Part shown: in pieces, positions 34,508-45,526 of the stretch
How the letters are laid out: each line of letters starts with the position of its first letter
Position numbering within the stretch: position 1 is the first letter of the stretch
NCBI RefSeq assembly: GCF_043290135.1
Contig: NW_027464589.1
Location: 7,879,001 to 7,943,000, forward strand
From: Rhipicephalus microplus
Taxonomy: Eukaryota > Arthropoda > Arachnida > Ixodida > Ixodidae
DNA length: 64,000 nt
Direction: 5' to 3'
Program-made: the position numbers and the translations under genes
Notes under the pieces: model-generated
The model's database searches: none
Told to the model about the DNA's origin: nothing
The model's input: the letters and a program-made list of their open reading frames with translations, nothing else

Positions 34508-36943
34508 AAATTTTTCTGTCACCCTTGTTCTTATATATTCAATCCATGGTTGTAATTCATGGTTAATCCATGGATTACAAGGGAAATAGTGCGCATGGGA
34601 CGAAAGACAAAAAAAATTAAGAAAACAGCATCGCAAGTCTCCATCACCAGCTAACAGTGAAAAACTTGTGTCAATGCGCAAACGCCTTCAAGAAAGCATT
34701 AAAAAGGCTAAAGAATTTTACCACAAAGTAACTATGAAAAATTTTCTTCTCTCGTCTCCTGAAAAATTTTGGCGCTGTTTTTCCTCAAATAAGAAGTCAA
34801 TTTCTAACATTGTAGTTAACGGGGAAACCGTCACTGACCGACTCACCATTGCAACGTCTTTTAACGACTTCTTCTGTTCAGTATTCACGAAAGATGACAC
34901 TATTACACCTTCAGTCAATCAGTTCGAGAACATTCCCCCAATTAGCAACATTTCGATATCCCAGGAAGGTGTCCTTTCTCTTTTGCTTCAAATTGATCGT
35001 AAGAAAACACCCGGAATAGACTGTATTGATAACCACTTCTTGGTGAGGTACGCTGAATGGAGCTCACATTATCTGCATCTTATATTTAACAAATCCTTAT
35101 CCCAATCTAAGATCCCAGAGGACTGGAAATACGGTAAAATTACGCCTATACATAAATCGAACACTCCACATTTGGTTACTTCATATAGACCTATCACCCT
35201 CTTGTGTACATGCGCAAAAATATTGGAACATATTATGTTTAAGCACTTATCAACATTTCTAGATGAAAACAAACTTATTGACCCCAGGCAACATGGCTTC
35301 CGAAAAGGTCTATCTACCGTAACACAACTATTAGAAACAGTACATGAACTCGCCGAAACCCTTGACAGGCAAGGTCAAACTGATATTATTTTTCTAGATT
35401 TTGAGAAAGCGTACAATCGCGTGTCGCACCAAAAGCTGCTCTTAGAACTTCAACCCATACTGAAGAACGATACACTTCTGTCATGGATAAAATATTACTT
35501 AAATTTAAGACGACAATGTGTAACAATTGATGGTACGTGCTCTCCAGCAGAGATAGTTATATCCGGAGTACCTCAAGGTTCGGTGCTTGGGCCACTTTTC
35601 TTTCTTGTGTTCATTCATGACATAGTACAGGATATACCAGTTAAAATTAGACTATTCGCAGATGACTGCAACCTCTATCATGAAGTTCAAAGCCGCTGCG
35701 ACCAAGTTCTTTTGAATTCTTCTTTAGCGAAAATACAAACTTGGTGCTCAACGTGGCAAATGAGTGTTAACAAGACTAAAACGGTAGCCATGTCAATAAC
35801 GCGTAAACAGCATCCGCTAAGCTTTCCATATTCCATAGATAATCACACTCTTTCCGTTGTAGAAAGGTACAAATATTTAGGCGTAATTCTTACCTCGGAC
35901 CTTAGATGGAATGAACACATTTCGTATATTCCAAATAAAGCCATGCATAAACTTGGATACCTTCGAAGGTCATTGCGAAAATCAACCAAAGAAATAAAGT
36001 TACTGGCTTACAAAACTTTCATTAGGCCCTCCCTCGAATATGCATCAGTTATATGGGATCCGTACACAAAAAACAACATTGATAAACTAGAACTCGTTCA
36101 AAGGAAGGACATCAGGTTTGTTCATAATTGCTATCGCTGGCAAGTATCTGTAACTTCAATCTTGGCAGAATCAGAGCTGGATACATTGCAAAAGAGACGT
36201 CAGCGTGAACGGCTCAAGTTTTTGTACTCCCTTTACCATGATAAGCTGGCAATAGACAAGAGTAATTTTATCGACCGGGTTGGTAAGCGCTCGACGCGAT
36301 CACACCACACGAAAAAGATAAAGGATTTTAGCTGTAAAACAGACACATTCAAAAACTCCTTTTTTCCGAGAACAACGCGTGAATGGAATCGACTTCCATC
36401 CGATGTAATTGATTGTAATACACTAAATTCTTTTGCTAAAGCATTGTCAGATTATCTGTAGTTTTTTCAGTATCTTTGTCGTCACTCCGCTTTCCTAGTA
36501 TCGCGACATCTGCAACTGATATGTGATTGTGAAAGAATAATGTCGTTCTGATGTTTTTTTTTTTGTTGTTGTTGTTGTTGAGTGTGTCACATTGTAACTC
36601 TGCTTTGTTTTAGCGGTGCACCTCGGTGGTGTTACTAATTACAGTGTCCTCTTGTAAAATCCAGATTTCTCCTGCTCTTTCCAGTCATGTCTTGTATATT
36701 ATTAATTGTTTCTATCAGTGTAGGTCTGGCTTGGTACCAAACAAGTTGTTGATAGTACCTGCTGTCACTTTGTTGATTGCGTAACTGTATATTTTTATTT
36801 TTATTTTGTTCCCGCTCATTGTTGCGGTTGCTTTGTGGACGTATTTGCGTATGTTCTCGCATTCTTTTATTTGTTCTGCCCGCTCCTTCCAAAGGCCTTT
36901 TTCAGAGGCTGGCAGTAAATCTGAAAATAAATAAATAAATAAA
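34508..36943 (+). mobile_element. Plus-strand LINE (CR1/L2-like) inserted in the minus LINE
   Basis: Coding text begins near 34530 with an endonuclease-RT linker (NPWITREIVRMGRKTKK) and shifts frame at the A-run near 34611. It runs to the stop at 36459-36461. About 480 bp of 3' UTR with a (TTG)n run ends in (AAAT)n at 36920-36943. The 5' endonuclease part is missing. The two halves of the minus-strand LINE flank it, so it is the younger insertion. Confidence 0.88.
34590..36461 (+). CDS. LINE reverse transcriptase, long open frame (5' truncated)
   Basis: About 620 codons are open without a stop, the longest frame in the window. It shows KFWRCFSSNKKSISNIVVNG, IPEDWKYGKITPIHKSN, SYRPITLLCTCAKILEHIMF, DPRQHGFRKGLSTVTQLLE, IIFLDFEKAYNRVSHQKLL, SGVPQGSVLGPLFFLVFIHD and RLFADDCNLYHEV (FADD catalytic site). 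The thumb follows (VERYKYLGVILTSDLRW) and then the conserved tail (FIRPSLEYASVIWDPYTKNN). The catalytic aspartates are intact. The missing endonuclease means it is not autonomous. No methionine start can be defended because it enters from a truncated 5' end. Confidence 0.9.
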   Translation, partial: CAWDERQKKLRKQHRKSPSPANSEKLVSMRKRLQESIKKAKEFYHKVTMKNFLLSSPEKFWRCFSSNKKSISNIVVNGETVTDRLTIATSFNDFFCSVFTKDDTITPSVNQFENIPPISNISISQEGVLSLLLQIDRKKTPGIDCIDNHFLVRYAEWSSHYLHLIFNKSLSQSKIPEDWKYGKITPIHKSNTPHLVTSYRPITLLCTCAKILEHIMFKHLSTFLDENKLIDPRQHGFRKGLSTVTQLLETVHELAETLDRQGQTDIIFLDFEKAYNRVSHQKLLLELQPILKNDTLLSWIKYYLNLRRQCVTIDGTCSPAEIVISGVPQGSVLGPLFFLVFIHDIVQDIPVKIRLFADDCNLYHEVQSRCDQVLLNSSLAKIQTWCSTWQMSVNKTKTVAMSITRKQHPLSFPYSIDNHTLSVVERYKYLGVILTSDLRWNEHISYIPNKAMHKLGYLRRSLRKSTKEIKLLAYKTFIRPSLEYASVIWDPYTKNNIDKLELVQRKDIRFVHNCYRWQVSVTSILAESELDTLQKRRQRERLKFLYSLYHDKLAIDKSNFIDRVGKRSTRSHHTKKIKDFSCKTDTFKNSFFPRTTREWNRLPSDVIDCNTLNSFAKALSDYL

Positions 36944-37082
36944 ATAGCTTCGTCCGCTTCTAGCCTAGCACTATGAGCGGTAGTTATAAACTCTGCTCTA
37001 GGCTCGTCTCATTTCTTGGGGAGTTTAGATGGTTCCGAAATTTCGCAGCTGCCTTTGTATTCTTTTTATGTACTTCTGCCAG

Positions 37083-38420
37083 TCACTGAGCCCCCTTTTT
37101 TCTAATCTTTTCATCGATCAGAAGGAATGCATCACTTCTACAGCTTAGAAAGATGTCCCATTTTCTTTCAACATCATCTGTCAGTTCACCCCGCTGCTTA
37201 GCATGTCTGTGTTCCCTAAAGGCTTCCTGACGTTTTGATATGGCTCTCCTAACTTCCTCATCCCACCAACCTTTGGGTTTGGGTCTTCTTTTCCGGGGTG
37301 ACTTGTTGCGTGCGTTAGTAAGCTCTAGCTCAAACAATCTAATTAGATTCTTGTACATCCACACTGTTTTATTATCCTCAGTGATTACTTTATCAATTTG
37401 TTTAGTGGCTATTTCTATTTGCCTTTCTGAATAAAAATTTTCTTGTAGTTGCTCATCTTGTCTCCTTCCCACTTTCACTGCTCTTCCAAAACTTAGCTTG
37501 ATAGGTTTGTGATCACTACCCAGACTTCTGGAGCCACATTCATCTATGTGCATTCCCCTGAGCCTATCATACATTCTATGTGACATCAGTGTGTAATCTA
37601 TTGTCGACTGCAACCTTTCTACCTCCCATGTCATTTGCCCTTCACACTTCTCGGTACTGTTGCAAATGATCAAATCATGCCTTTCACACATATCCATGAT
37701 CATTTTGCCTGTCGGGTCGGTATACCCATCTGTATCTTCTATGTGCACATTTCATATATCCTAGTATAATTATCTCGCTCTCCTCCTAATTCCACAATGT
37801 CCTTTGATATACACTCCACCATTGCCCGGTTTTCCTCTCTGGTCTTTGCTCCCGTCCACAAGTACACAAAACCAAGGAGTGTCATTTGTCCTGCTACTTT
37901 CCCTTTTAGCCATAAATATTCCTTGCGTTCCTGCTTGACCCCTTGCCAGTGTGTACTTTTATGGATGAATGTACCAATACCACTCCAAAATTCTGCTGTC
38001 TTCTGTTCTATTACAAAATTTTTACGCGTAGTTCGAATTGTTAGGAGGTTGTTTTATGTCCCTAAGATTTGTTTCTACAAAATCGTATACCATCGACCTC
38101 TCCTCCCTTAGCTGTTCTTCTATCTCTTCCCACTTCAGCCTGTTCCTGCCACCCTGCATCTTAATATACCCTACATCTGAATTGGCTCGGCCCTCGTGGC
38201 TACGTCTATATCTGCCCCGGACTCTACCTGTCTTATATATTGGTGCCACTTTGGAATCGTGTCTGTCCATACCACCTGTAAAAGAGTCTCCTTGGATGTT
38301 TTCCTCGTTACTAGCTATTCTGCACCTCGAAGGGCCCGCGTGCCCCCCAAAAAAGCTACTGCACGTCCTGCAAATCACCAACCCACCTCATGACCTAGCA
38401 GCCGCCCATCGAAGTTAATT
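37083..38420 (-). pseudogene. LINE apurinic endonuclease domain
   Basis: Upstream text includes EEIEEQLREERSMVYDFVET (near 38100). The better preserved 37748-37083 frame gives MDMCERHDLIICNST, WEVERLQSTIDYTLMSHRMY and SLGSDHKPIKLSFGRAV. The SDH motif is the catalytic end of the APE-type endonuclease fold. The linker RKRRPKPKGWWDEEVRRAI leads toward the RT. The domain nicks target DNA to prime reverse transcription. The frame is interrupted around 37750 and at 37083, just before the inserted LINE. Confidence 0.85.
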
Positions 38421-38807
38421 CTGTCTCGTATGGTATAACCGTCAGTTCAAGCGCACGAATATACAGAAAGGAAGAGAGGACAAGCGCTTTCTCGCTTCTG
38501 TCTCGTTGAAAACCACCCCACCTATGCACCTCTATGTATATTTCCACTACCTCAAAGGCTTTCTCTCGAGTCATCCGCCATATTTCTTGGTTTTCGTTGA
38601 CAACCGCTCTTTGCAGGTTGCCGTCATGCACCGGTACCTCTGGTATCGTGCATATCACTACCTATAGTTGAGGAGAAGTGGCACGCATGTGATCGACCCC
38701 TTCCGCCTGTGTGGTCTCTATTCCTTCGGTATCTTCATTTAAGACATTGTTTAAACAGCCTGAAATTATCGCGATGTTTCGTCTATCAGCTGTAGTTTTG
38801 ACGATAG

Positions 38808-38925
38808 TTATAGCTCGAGAACAAAACGACGACACAGAGACAAGAAGGACACGAAGTCGTCGTTTTGTTCTCGCGCTATAACTATCGTCATGCCATACCT
38901 ACTAGACCAAGCTGCCACACTTGTA
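38808..38925 (-). repeat. Fold-back repeat, copy 2
   Basis: TGACGATAGTTATAGCTCGA... (38810) and its near-perfect inverse ...CGCTATAACTATCGTCA (to about 38892) flank a spacer containing ACACAGAGACAAGAAGGACA. The shared extension AAGCTGCCACACTT is at 38909-38922. It is the inverse orientation of the copy at 1786-1925. It sits in or beside ORF1 of the minus-strand LINE. Confidence 0.8.
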
Positions 38926-39099
38926 GTTTTGAGTTTTGCGCTCACTTGCCTCATGACTTCTTCCAGCTTGTGTCCTGGGAACGTCCCTACTGCAACCCTC
39001 TTGTCACCTTTTACCCTCTATATGATTGTTTCTTGCGCATCGATTTAAATTCGAATTCTCGGCAATTCTCACATGCTGTGACTTGTCAGCTGGAGTGTC

Positions 39100-39564
39100 C
39101 TACACCTGGGGGTTACTTGCACCTGTGACGCCGGCTGCTTTGTCCCCTCCCAGCCCCACCACTACTTCGCTGAAGCTGGGTCTTACGACCATTGAACCAG
39201 CTGAACTTGTTTTTTGCAAACTTGCTTGCTCTTTCTTTTCCGCCGTACTGGTTGCCCGTGCCCTACTGTTTTCTCTGTCGGCCGCTCCTTTGTTCACCTT
39301 CATTAGTGTTTCCTCGGGTGACTTCAGCCTTTCTCCTATAGCCCTCGTTTTCTCTTGCTCTGTTGCCAACGCAGTCTCCAGCTCGGTGATTCTCATCAGC
39401 AGTTCACTCTGGGCAACCATCATTTTCTTCATTTTTTTTCCTCGACCTCACATTGCCTGCACTTGGGGTCAGCCTGCTCTCTATTTGCTTCTGCACTTGG
39501 GTCCATTCTCAAATGCACCCCGAATCCTGAACACTTTACAACCTTTGTAACCATGTCTTTCTGA
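39100..39564 (-). pseudogene. LINE ORF1-like coiled-coil protein
   Basis: The minus frame has cysteines in MVTKVVKCSGFGVH and PKCRQCEVEEK, followed after a break by a predicted coiled coil: VAQSELLMRITELETALATE, then QEKTRAIGERLKS. A charged linker and a VVVGLGGDKAAG tail follow. The position upstream of the endonuclease in the same orientation, and the zinc/coiled-coil design, suggest the RNA-binding ORF1 of the LINE. ORF1 proteins of this type are poorly conserved, so the call rests on context. Confidence 0.5.
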
Positions 39565-40884
39565 CACCAATTGTCCTTATGAATTGTCTCGCTCGATAAT
39601 TACAAAACACCCTGCCCTAGGAAAAAGAGAAAGTCGAAGCTCTACTACAAAAATTTGCGTGTTCAATGTACGTGCACCCTCCCCCCCCCCCCCCCCCCCG
39701 GGGTGGCAAGAGAAAAAAACAAAGAAACAAGCACACACACACACAAACTAGTAAATACCTGGTGACTGACCTCCAAAAAAAAAAGCAGTACAATGTAATA
39801 AGTGCTACAATGATTTTTACTGCTGCCTTATTAGTTATAAAGGTAAGCTCGAAACATGCAAAATCACTTATCTGCGCAGTCGATCGGGAGCGTTTAAAAA
39901 ACACGTCCGTCCACCTTGCCAGTCTGAACTGAACATCGCAAACACCGGCACTGCCTCTTAGCGGAAAAGCAGATAAACACTTCGCAATTTCTGGCGAGCA
40001 GCCGCCGCGGCGGCCTTCGAAGCGGCGCCGGTGGAGTGGAAGCAGTGGTAGGTGTTCTCTGCCGGCAGCGAGTTAATACATGAGTGCTGTTTCTTTTGCG
40101 TGTTTTAGGAAAGTTGTTCGATACACAGCTGTAGTGTATACTTGGTGCGAATCGGGTGCACTGCCAGATGTACCTTGTGGCACTTTTCACGTATGTTTGC
40201 TTCACTGTTGATCAATATTGCGTGGTATTTGCAAGTGGAGCTCTCAGCTCTACGCTCTGTTGGCTCTTACTCATTGCGTCAACTGAGCCAGAAGACAGGC
40301 AAACTTTCCGTTTTAGTGTTGTAGGCATCGTGTCACGTTTTCAGAAGTTGTCATTCGTTCGGAAGGACAATAAACTTTTCTTGTTATCGGACTAAATGTG
40401 TATGTATTGTACGGTGTGCGCTCGCGGCGTGTTGTGTACGCACGCACTGGAATTGCATACGTTACGTGCACGATCGCGTATACGATACAGTGGTGCCGTC
40501 TTACCGACGTGAAGTACGTGAAGTACTAGGCTGGGGTTGCACGGAATAGCTACGAAGCAAGCTCTCAAAATCGTGTATTGCCACACTGACACTACATACG
40601 AGCAAAAAACTGCTAATCAGCCCGTAGATAGAAAAATCTGGTCAAGAGAAAAAAAAAAATCACTGCATTTCTAGCTGCTTGAAGATAATTATGGGGCGAA
40701 GCTTTCGGAGGTGATTATTGTGATTAAAGTTGAGATAGTACTGAGACTGATTGTGGTTGTGATACTTATATATTTTTTTTATTCAAAGAGATAGTGCTGA
40801 GACCGATTGTGATATAGCGGTGATTCTTCTTTATAGCTGATATGAGGTTCCGGGTTACGTTTTGACTTCGTAATTACAGCTTCA

Positions 40885-41142
40885 TTAGCTATCCTTTCTG
40901 GTGTAGAATTTTCTTGTCGGTATCTGCCTTGCATCCGCTTCAAGTTGTCTCAACTGCGCGTCAGCTCTGCATTTTTCCCTCTTTGCCTTTGCATTCTTAG
41001 CCCTAGTCTGTGGTGTAGAACTTTGTTGTTGCCGTCGCCGCTTTGCATCCGCTTCCTTCTTTTTTGTCTCCGCGGTAGCTTCCCGTCGACGGCGACGCTG
41101 ATACTCAGCACGTCGCGCTTTCCTGCGTTCGTCTTCATCCAT
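40885..41142 (-). CDS. Arginine-rich small protein of unknown function
   Basis: An 85-codon frame from ATG 41142: MDEDERRKARRAEYQRRRRR and later KKEADAKRRRQQQ, AKNAKAKREKCRADAQLRQL and EADARQIPTRKF. It is highly basic, with repeated E-A-D-A-(K/R)-RR units and a predicted long helix. No catalytic motif or signal peptide is visible. A TATA-like run starts 35-50 bp upstream of the ATG. Similar R/K-rich openings occur in some transposon proteins, but I cannot assign it. It may be an N-terminal remnant kept inside a non-autonomous element, or chance coding potential. Confidence 0.4.
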   Translation of the reverse strand: MDEDERRKARRAEYQRRRRREATAETKKKEADAKRRRQQQSSTPQTRAKNAKAKREKCRADAQLRQLEADARQIPTRKFYTRKDS

Positions 41143-41176
41143 ATGAGAGAAGAGAATGGGTAGTATGGAACAGGGT

Positions 41177-41193
41177 TATATATATATATATAG
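41177..41193 (-). promoter_or_regulatory. TATA-like run upstream of the small basic ORF
   Basis: An alternating TATATATATATATA lies 35-50 bp before ATG 41142 on the minus strand, within the TIR element. It could serve as a TATA box or be only a microsatellite. Confidence 0.25.
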
Positions 41194-43515
41194 CGTTGAC
41201 AGCAGCGCCATCACATCTACAATTAACCACAGTCACCTCTGTTGCCTATAATTTGAAGGTTACATGCAAAACAATTATCACCAATGCCCTCTGTTGCTTA
41301 TAAGTTGAAGGTTACATAGTGTTATGGACAGACGGGAGATGGCGTATATCGTGAGGTATTAAGGAGCTTCGCCCCTAGAAAAAGGGGGGGGGGGGGGGGC
41401 GGCTTACGGCGAGTGGAACTCAAGTCACTGCTGGGTGAGTTTGAATACGATGATCCAGGGGCTGAATGATTTCGATTACGACACGTACCGGTGCTTTCTG
41501 TGCTGTTGCACAAAAACACTCCATGAAGTATTTCAGGACACCGCGCTCGGGCCTGCAATGCACGGACAGTTTCGGAAAGGTGTGCTCGTAACATTTTACT
41601 TCAAACCTTACGATAGGCAGCAAGTGTACGCCGGGGCCATAAGTCCGCGCAGAAGTGAACCAGCGCTAAGAGCACGCGGCGGAGCGTCTGCTGTTTTGTT
41701 TGTCCCATAAGTTTGGAGCTTTTACCGCAAGTTTGGAGCTTGATAAGTTTGGAGCTTGACATTGGAGCTTTTACCGCAGTTTAATTTGACGGGGTGAAAG
41801 TAATCCCCATCCCAGTTTCGTATTGGTACAGTATTTTTATATTGGTACAGCTGTCGTTTTTTGAGTTATGGCTTAGGGCAAACCTTGCAGCCCTGTTCTG
41901 TGTTTCTTCAAGTGTGTCACTTGAAGCATTTATTTGCCAAGGGACCCCATACGGCGCAAGCGTATACAGGCATAGGGAAAATGTATGCTAAATACACCGT
42001 TGATTGTAAACATGCTGACACATGTCTCAGGTTTCACTCCATAAAGTATAATGACTTGGCTATCGTAGCAACCACCAAATCAACATGAGCATTCTATGAG
42101 TGGCCCTCGACGGTTTTTCACATTCGTTCTGCGCCTGGCCGCGGCTAGACAGAAAAACATGCTGTTCCTTCCCACCACTACACCCAGGTTTTCATAGCGC
42201 TTCTTCACTTCCTTCAGGACACTGGATTGTAGAAGATGGTCGCCACGTCTTCGGCCATAGACACCACTCTCATTTCCTTATCCCATCTTAAATTTTCTCT
42301 CCTTGTTCCCCTGCAGGCGCAGAGACGTGTTTCCATTTAGGGCTGCAGAAATAGCGATTTTGCACTGCTCCTCCACCTTCTCCTCCAGCCGCTTGCGTCA
42401 TGTCAGTGCTGTGGTGTGTGGTCGCCATAGAGTACCATTCCACTTAGGTTAGCGGTTGTTTTGCGAAAGCTGCTAGAAGTAGAGGACTTAGTTGAACCTC
42501 TTGCTGTTTAAAAAGATCACTGTGTCCTTTTAACATTATTAACGGTTCCTAACCGCGCTCGAAAACAATGTTTCGCCCTAAATAGCTCTGATATTGGCGC
42601 TGATTTCGAAAATAGGCATTTATTGGCCCTTCTGGGCATTCAGGCACGAACACCAAGAATAGGCACTCTAAAAACACCATAACCCTTCTTAACCTCTAAT
42701 TTATGGTCATATATCAAAATGGCACTATAGGAACACAAGGAACAAAGTAGGCATTTGCCTATTATCCTGTCTTTAGTCATCACGCACCCGAAGTCGTCAC
42801 CTGGCCCGCAAAGAAAGTTTACGACGGTGCTTCACTTAAAGGCACTCCAAGAAGCAGTCATAATTTTTATCGCTACGTACGGGTCAATATTTAGTTCAAC
42901 TCCCGAATGAGGATTTATCAGAAATGAGGGGAGAAAGCGCACAAGACATCGTAAAGTTTCCACAGTTGGCATGTTGGGGAATACGATGTCACTTGTGCCT
43001 TTGTCATTGGCAGTCGCTGCTTTCTGCTGCTTTGATGCAAAAAAGCTAGAAAAAGTGTAGCCTCCGAGGCGTGGGTTATAAAACCAAAAACACCAAAATG
43101 CGTCGCGATGTTGCACATCTCGAAAACCATGCTTTTCAAGCTCGCGTGCCATCGTGCGCTAACAAACAAGGAAGGGAATGCGAACATTGCAACGAGGTCG
43201 CCTAGTCATTTCGCATTCTCATTTGGGTGCCTTCTGCAATCAGTCTACGAACCAGATCAGTGCAATAACGCCTTTTCGTCACCTGCACACGTAAAGAGAC
43301 CAGAAATTGTAAGAACGAGGCCAAAATCGATCAATATTTGCTAGCAAAATTGCACTCTCTTGACCTCGGCACTGTGCAGCGTTCGGTACAGCAGATGTTC
43401 CGCTGTGTGGGAGTTGGGTGTACGAGTGCACTGGTGCCCTACTTTTGCATGGTAAATTCAAGGGGATTTCTCAACTGCTCAACTGTCTGATACAGCCAAT
43501 AATTCGATATATACG

Positions 43516-44525
43516 GGGTCGACTGTACGAAGATCTGCGCTTTGACAGCCCAGACCATGTGGCCATCTGGCACATGGATGACGCGAGGTCACCTGTCGCA
43601 CATTGGGGTGGGTGTAGCTATAGAGCTGTTTTCAGGCTATGTTTTGGACTATGTTGTCCTTTCAAATTTTTGTGCCGGCTGCAAGTGCACACCACCAAAG
43701 AAGCACCCAAATTATTTGGTTTGGGAGTCAATGCATATCTGTCAGAAAAATACACAATACAAATCAGGACACATGAAAATGAAGGCAGCAGTCACCCTCT
43801 TTGAGCGTTTGCAGTACGCACTGAGGCTGTGTGATGGGGACAGTAGATGATTTCGTGTTGTTGAAGACAGCAGCTTATAGTTTTATACAGGTCCCAAAAG
43901 AGGACCGTATTAACCATGTCCAAAAACGAATGGGTACAGCACTATGCAATCTTGTTCAAAAGCATAAAGGTTCTGATGAAACACTACTAAGTGGAAGAGG
44001 CTGCTTGACAGGTTATGTCGTAGAAAAATTGTTGAGATACCATGGTTGTGCTCTAAATTCCAGTGTGGGTGATGTAGATGCAATGCACCGGCAGCCATGA
44101 CCACCTATTAGCATGTGACATCGACTGATGAAAAACCGAACCACACCTTGTGCCCAAATGGCAGTGATAACCGTTGCCACTTGGGCTAACCAGCAGGGAC
44201 AACTGCTGCCAAAACACACCTACAACTTCCCACAGTCTACGAGCGACAGTTCTGACAAGGAGCTGCTGAAAGAGGCAAGACACGAAATGCAAACAAGCAC
44301 CGCATTTGGTCTTCAATGGCTAATGACAGACTGCAGTTGCTGAGGCCGTGATGCGCTTTAATTAAGGAATGAAAGAAGCCTCCACATGTATCTTCAGAGC
44401 ATTTCACCTTGGGCAAAACTCCATGAGCGAGCGACGGGCAGAAGAGAAAAGTTCTCGTAGGGTAATTAGCGCCAAGCAGAAGCGTTCAGGATCTGCCAGG
44501 TTCTTGCAACAAGCTGAGCGGTAGC
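43516..44525 (+). pseudogene. Mutator-like transposase copy F (C-terminal two thirds)
   Basis: Text in order reads GTWMTRGHLSHIGVGVAIEL, FSGYVLDYVVLSNFCAGC and QYKSGHMKMKAAVTLFERL. After a shift come HVQKRMGTALCNLVQKHK, GRGCLTGYVVEKLLRYHG and STDEKPNHTLCPNGSDN-type text. These match copy G block by block (GTWLTRGYSSNIGVG, HMGSALRNLFQKHK, GKSRLIGNLVDRLAVYYG, HSLCPVGEKLWC). The N-terminal finger is missing. Stops near 43804, 44100 and 44340 inactivate it. Confidence 0.7.
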
Positions 44526-45526
44526 AAAGACATAATTGTGACAAAGACTACTCCCCTGGTGCTTTCTGAGGTATTTATATTGTCAGGGGGTCGTGACGAG
44601 GACGAAAGAAGCAGACTGGATGTTCTGATTAAATTGTTTATTCGGCCGAACTTGTGGCCACGTAAAAGGAAAGACAGATTACAGCAATACACTAGCACTG
44701 ATAGCGCCGAACAGAGCGTCAACTGTCCATCAACTGACTAGCGGCGAAGCGTGTCTGCATTTATACACATGCCATCGAATATTCTAGCGTTATCGCTAGC
44801 GGCGATGTAGGTTCCGGAATAATCGGTAATGTTCATGAAGTAGCCGTAATCTTGACTCTTTCCTTAGCACGGGAAAATTGGCATATTTTTGTATGTTGTA
44901 GCTAGGAATTTTCTGTGCCGTTGCTACTAGGTTTACAGTGCCATGCAATACATCAAAATAAAGACGAATTAACGTACTTTTGAATGCTTTTAATTTTGAA
45001 ACAATAAAGAAAATTTATTTGGTGCAAAAAATTCGTATACAATAAAATAATAAAATTTTCAAGAATTTTTTTAAAAAACAAAGCGATATCTTCGACACAA
45101 AATTTTTTTGAGGAATTCTGAAATATACAAAATGTTTAGTAATCACAGGGCAGCATTATATAGAAGAATTGTTAAAATTGATGAAGCTGTTTTTGAGTTA
45201 CAAAAAAATTGCCTGATGCATAGCGAAATAGTGAAGTTCTGAGTTGGTCATACGCGAGATTTTTTTTTTTCAAGGAAAAAAATTTTTCAGCAAAATATTA
45301 CATACCAAAATGCAAGTACTAAATGTAGGGTTTGAAAGGTACATTTGACGAAAGAACTGGCAGATCTAAATAGGTAACAAAAATTGACAAACACAAATAA
45401 TTAGGTTTGTTCACAACAAACGTCATAATGATATACTTATATCTTCCGAGTAAAATATTATGGAAAGTTATGAGAGATGTAAAATATTTAAAACAGCATA
45501 TTGGAGTAGGATTGAAAAAATGAAAG

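Larger units (their letters stand above)
32370..39564 (-). mobile_element. Minus-strand LINE (I/Jockey-group), split by another LINE
   Basis: The minus-strand order is ORF1 (39564-39100), endonuclease (about 38420-37080), reverse transcriptase (34494-33455), C-terminal zinc region (32941-32654) and a 3' UTR ending in a TCCATCCA-type repeat near 32370. A plus-strand LINE (34508-36943) lies between the endonuclease and the RT, and a fold-back repeat lies in or beside ORF1. The net element length is about 4.7 kb. Many stops and shifts are present. The exact clade was not determined. Confidence 0.85.
40692..41376 (-). mobile_element. TIR-bounded element with a small basic ORF
   Basis: GGGGCGAAGCT at 40693-40703 and its exact inverse AGCTTCGCCCC at 41365-41375 bound about 685 bp. 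Inside lies a minus-strand ORF (41142-40885) and, upstream of it, a TATATATATATATA run at about 41178-41193. The size and termini suggest a non-autonomous DNA transposon. The dinucleotide next to each end (AT and TA) does not decide a target duplication. Confidence 0.6.

Noticed and set aside
42832..43152. Minus-strand frame with DPYVAIKIMTASW
   Set aside because: A pogo/Tigger DDE end was considered, but no catalytic residues or collinear blocks could be found.
44530..44800. Possible solo LTR beginning TGTCAGGGGGTCGTGACGAG
   Set aside because: No partner LTR, clear CA end or target duplication could be defined.
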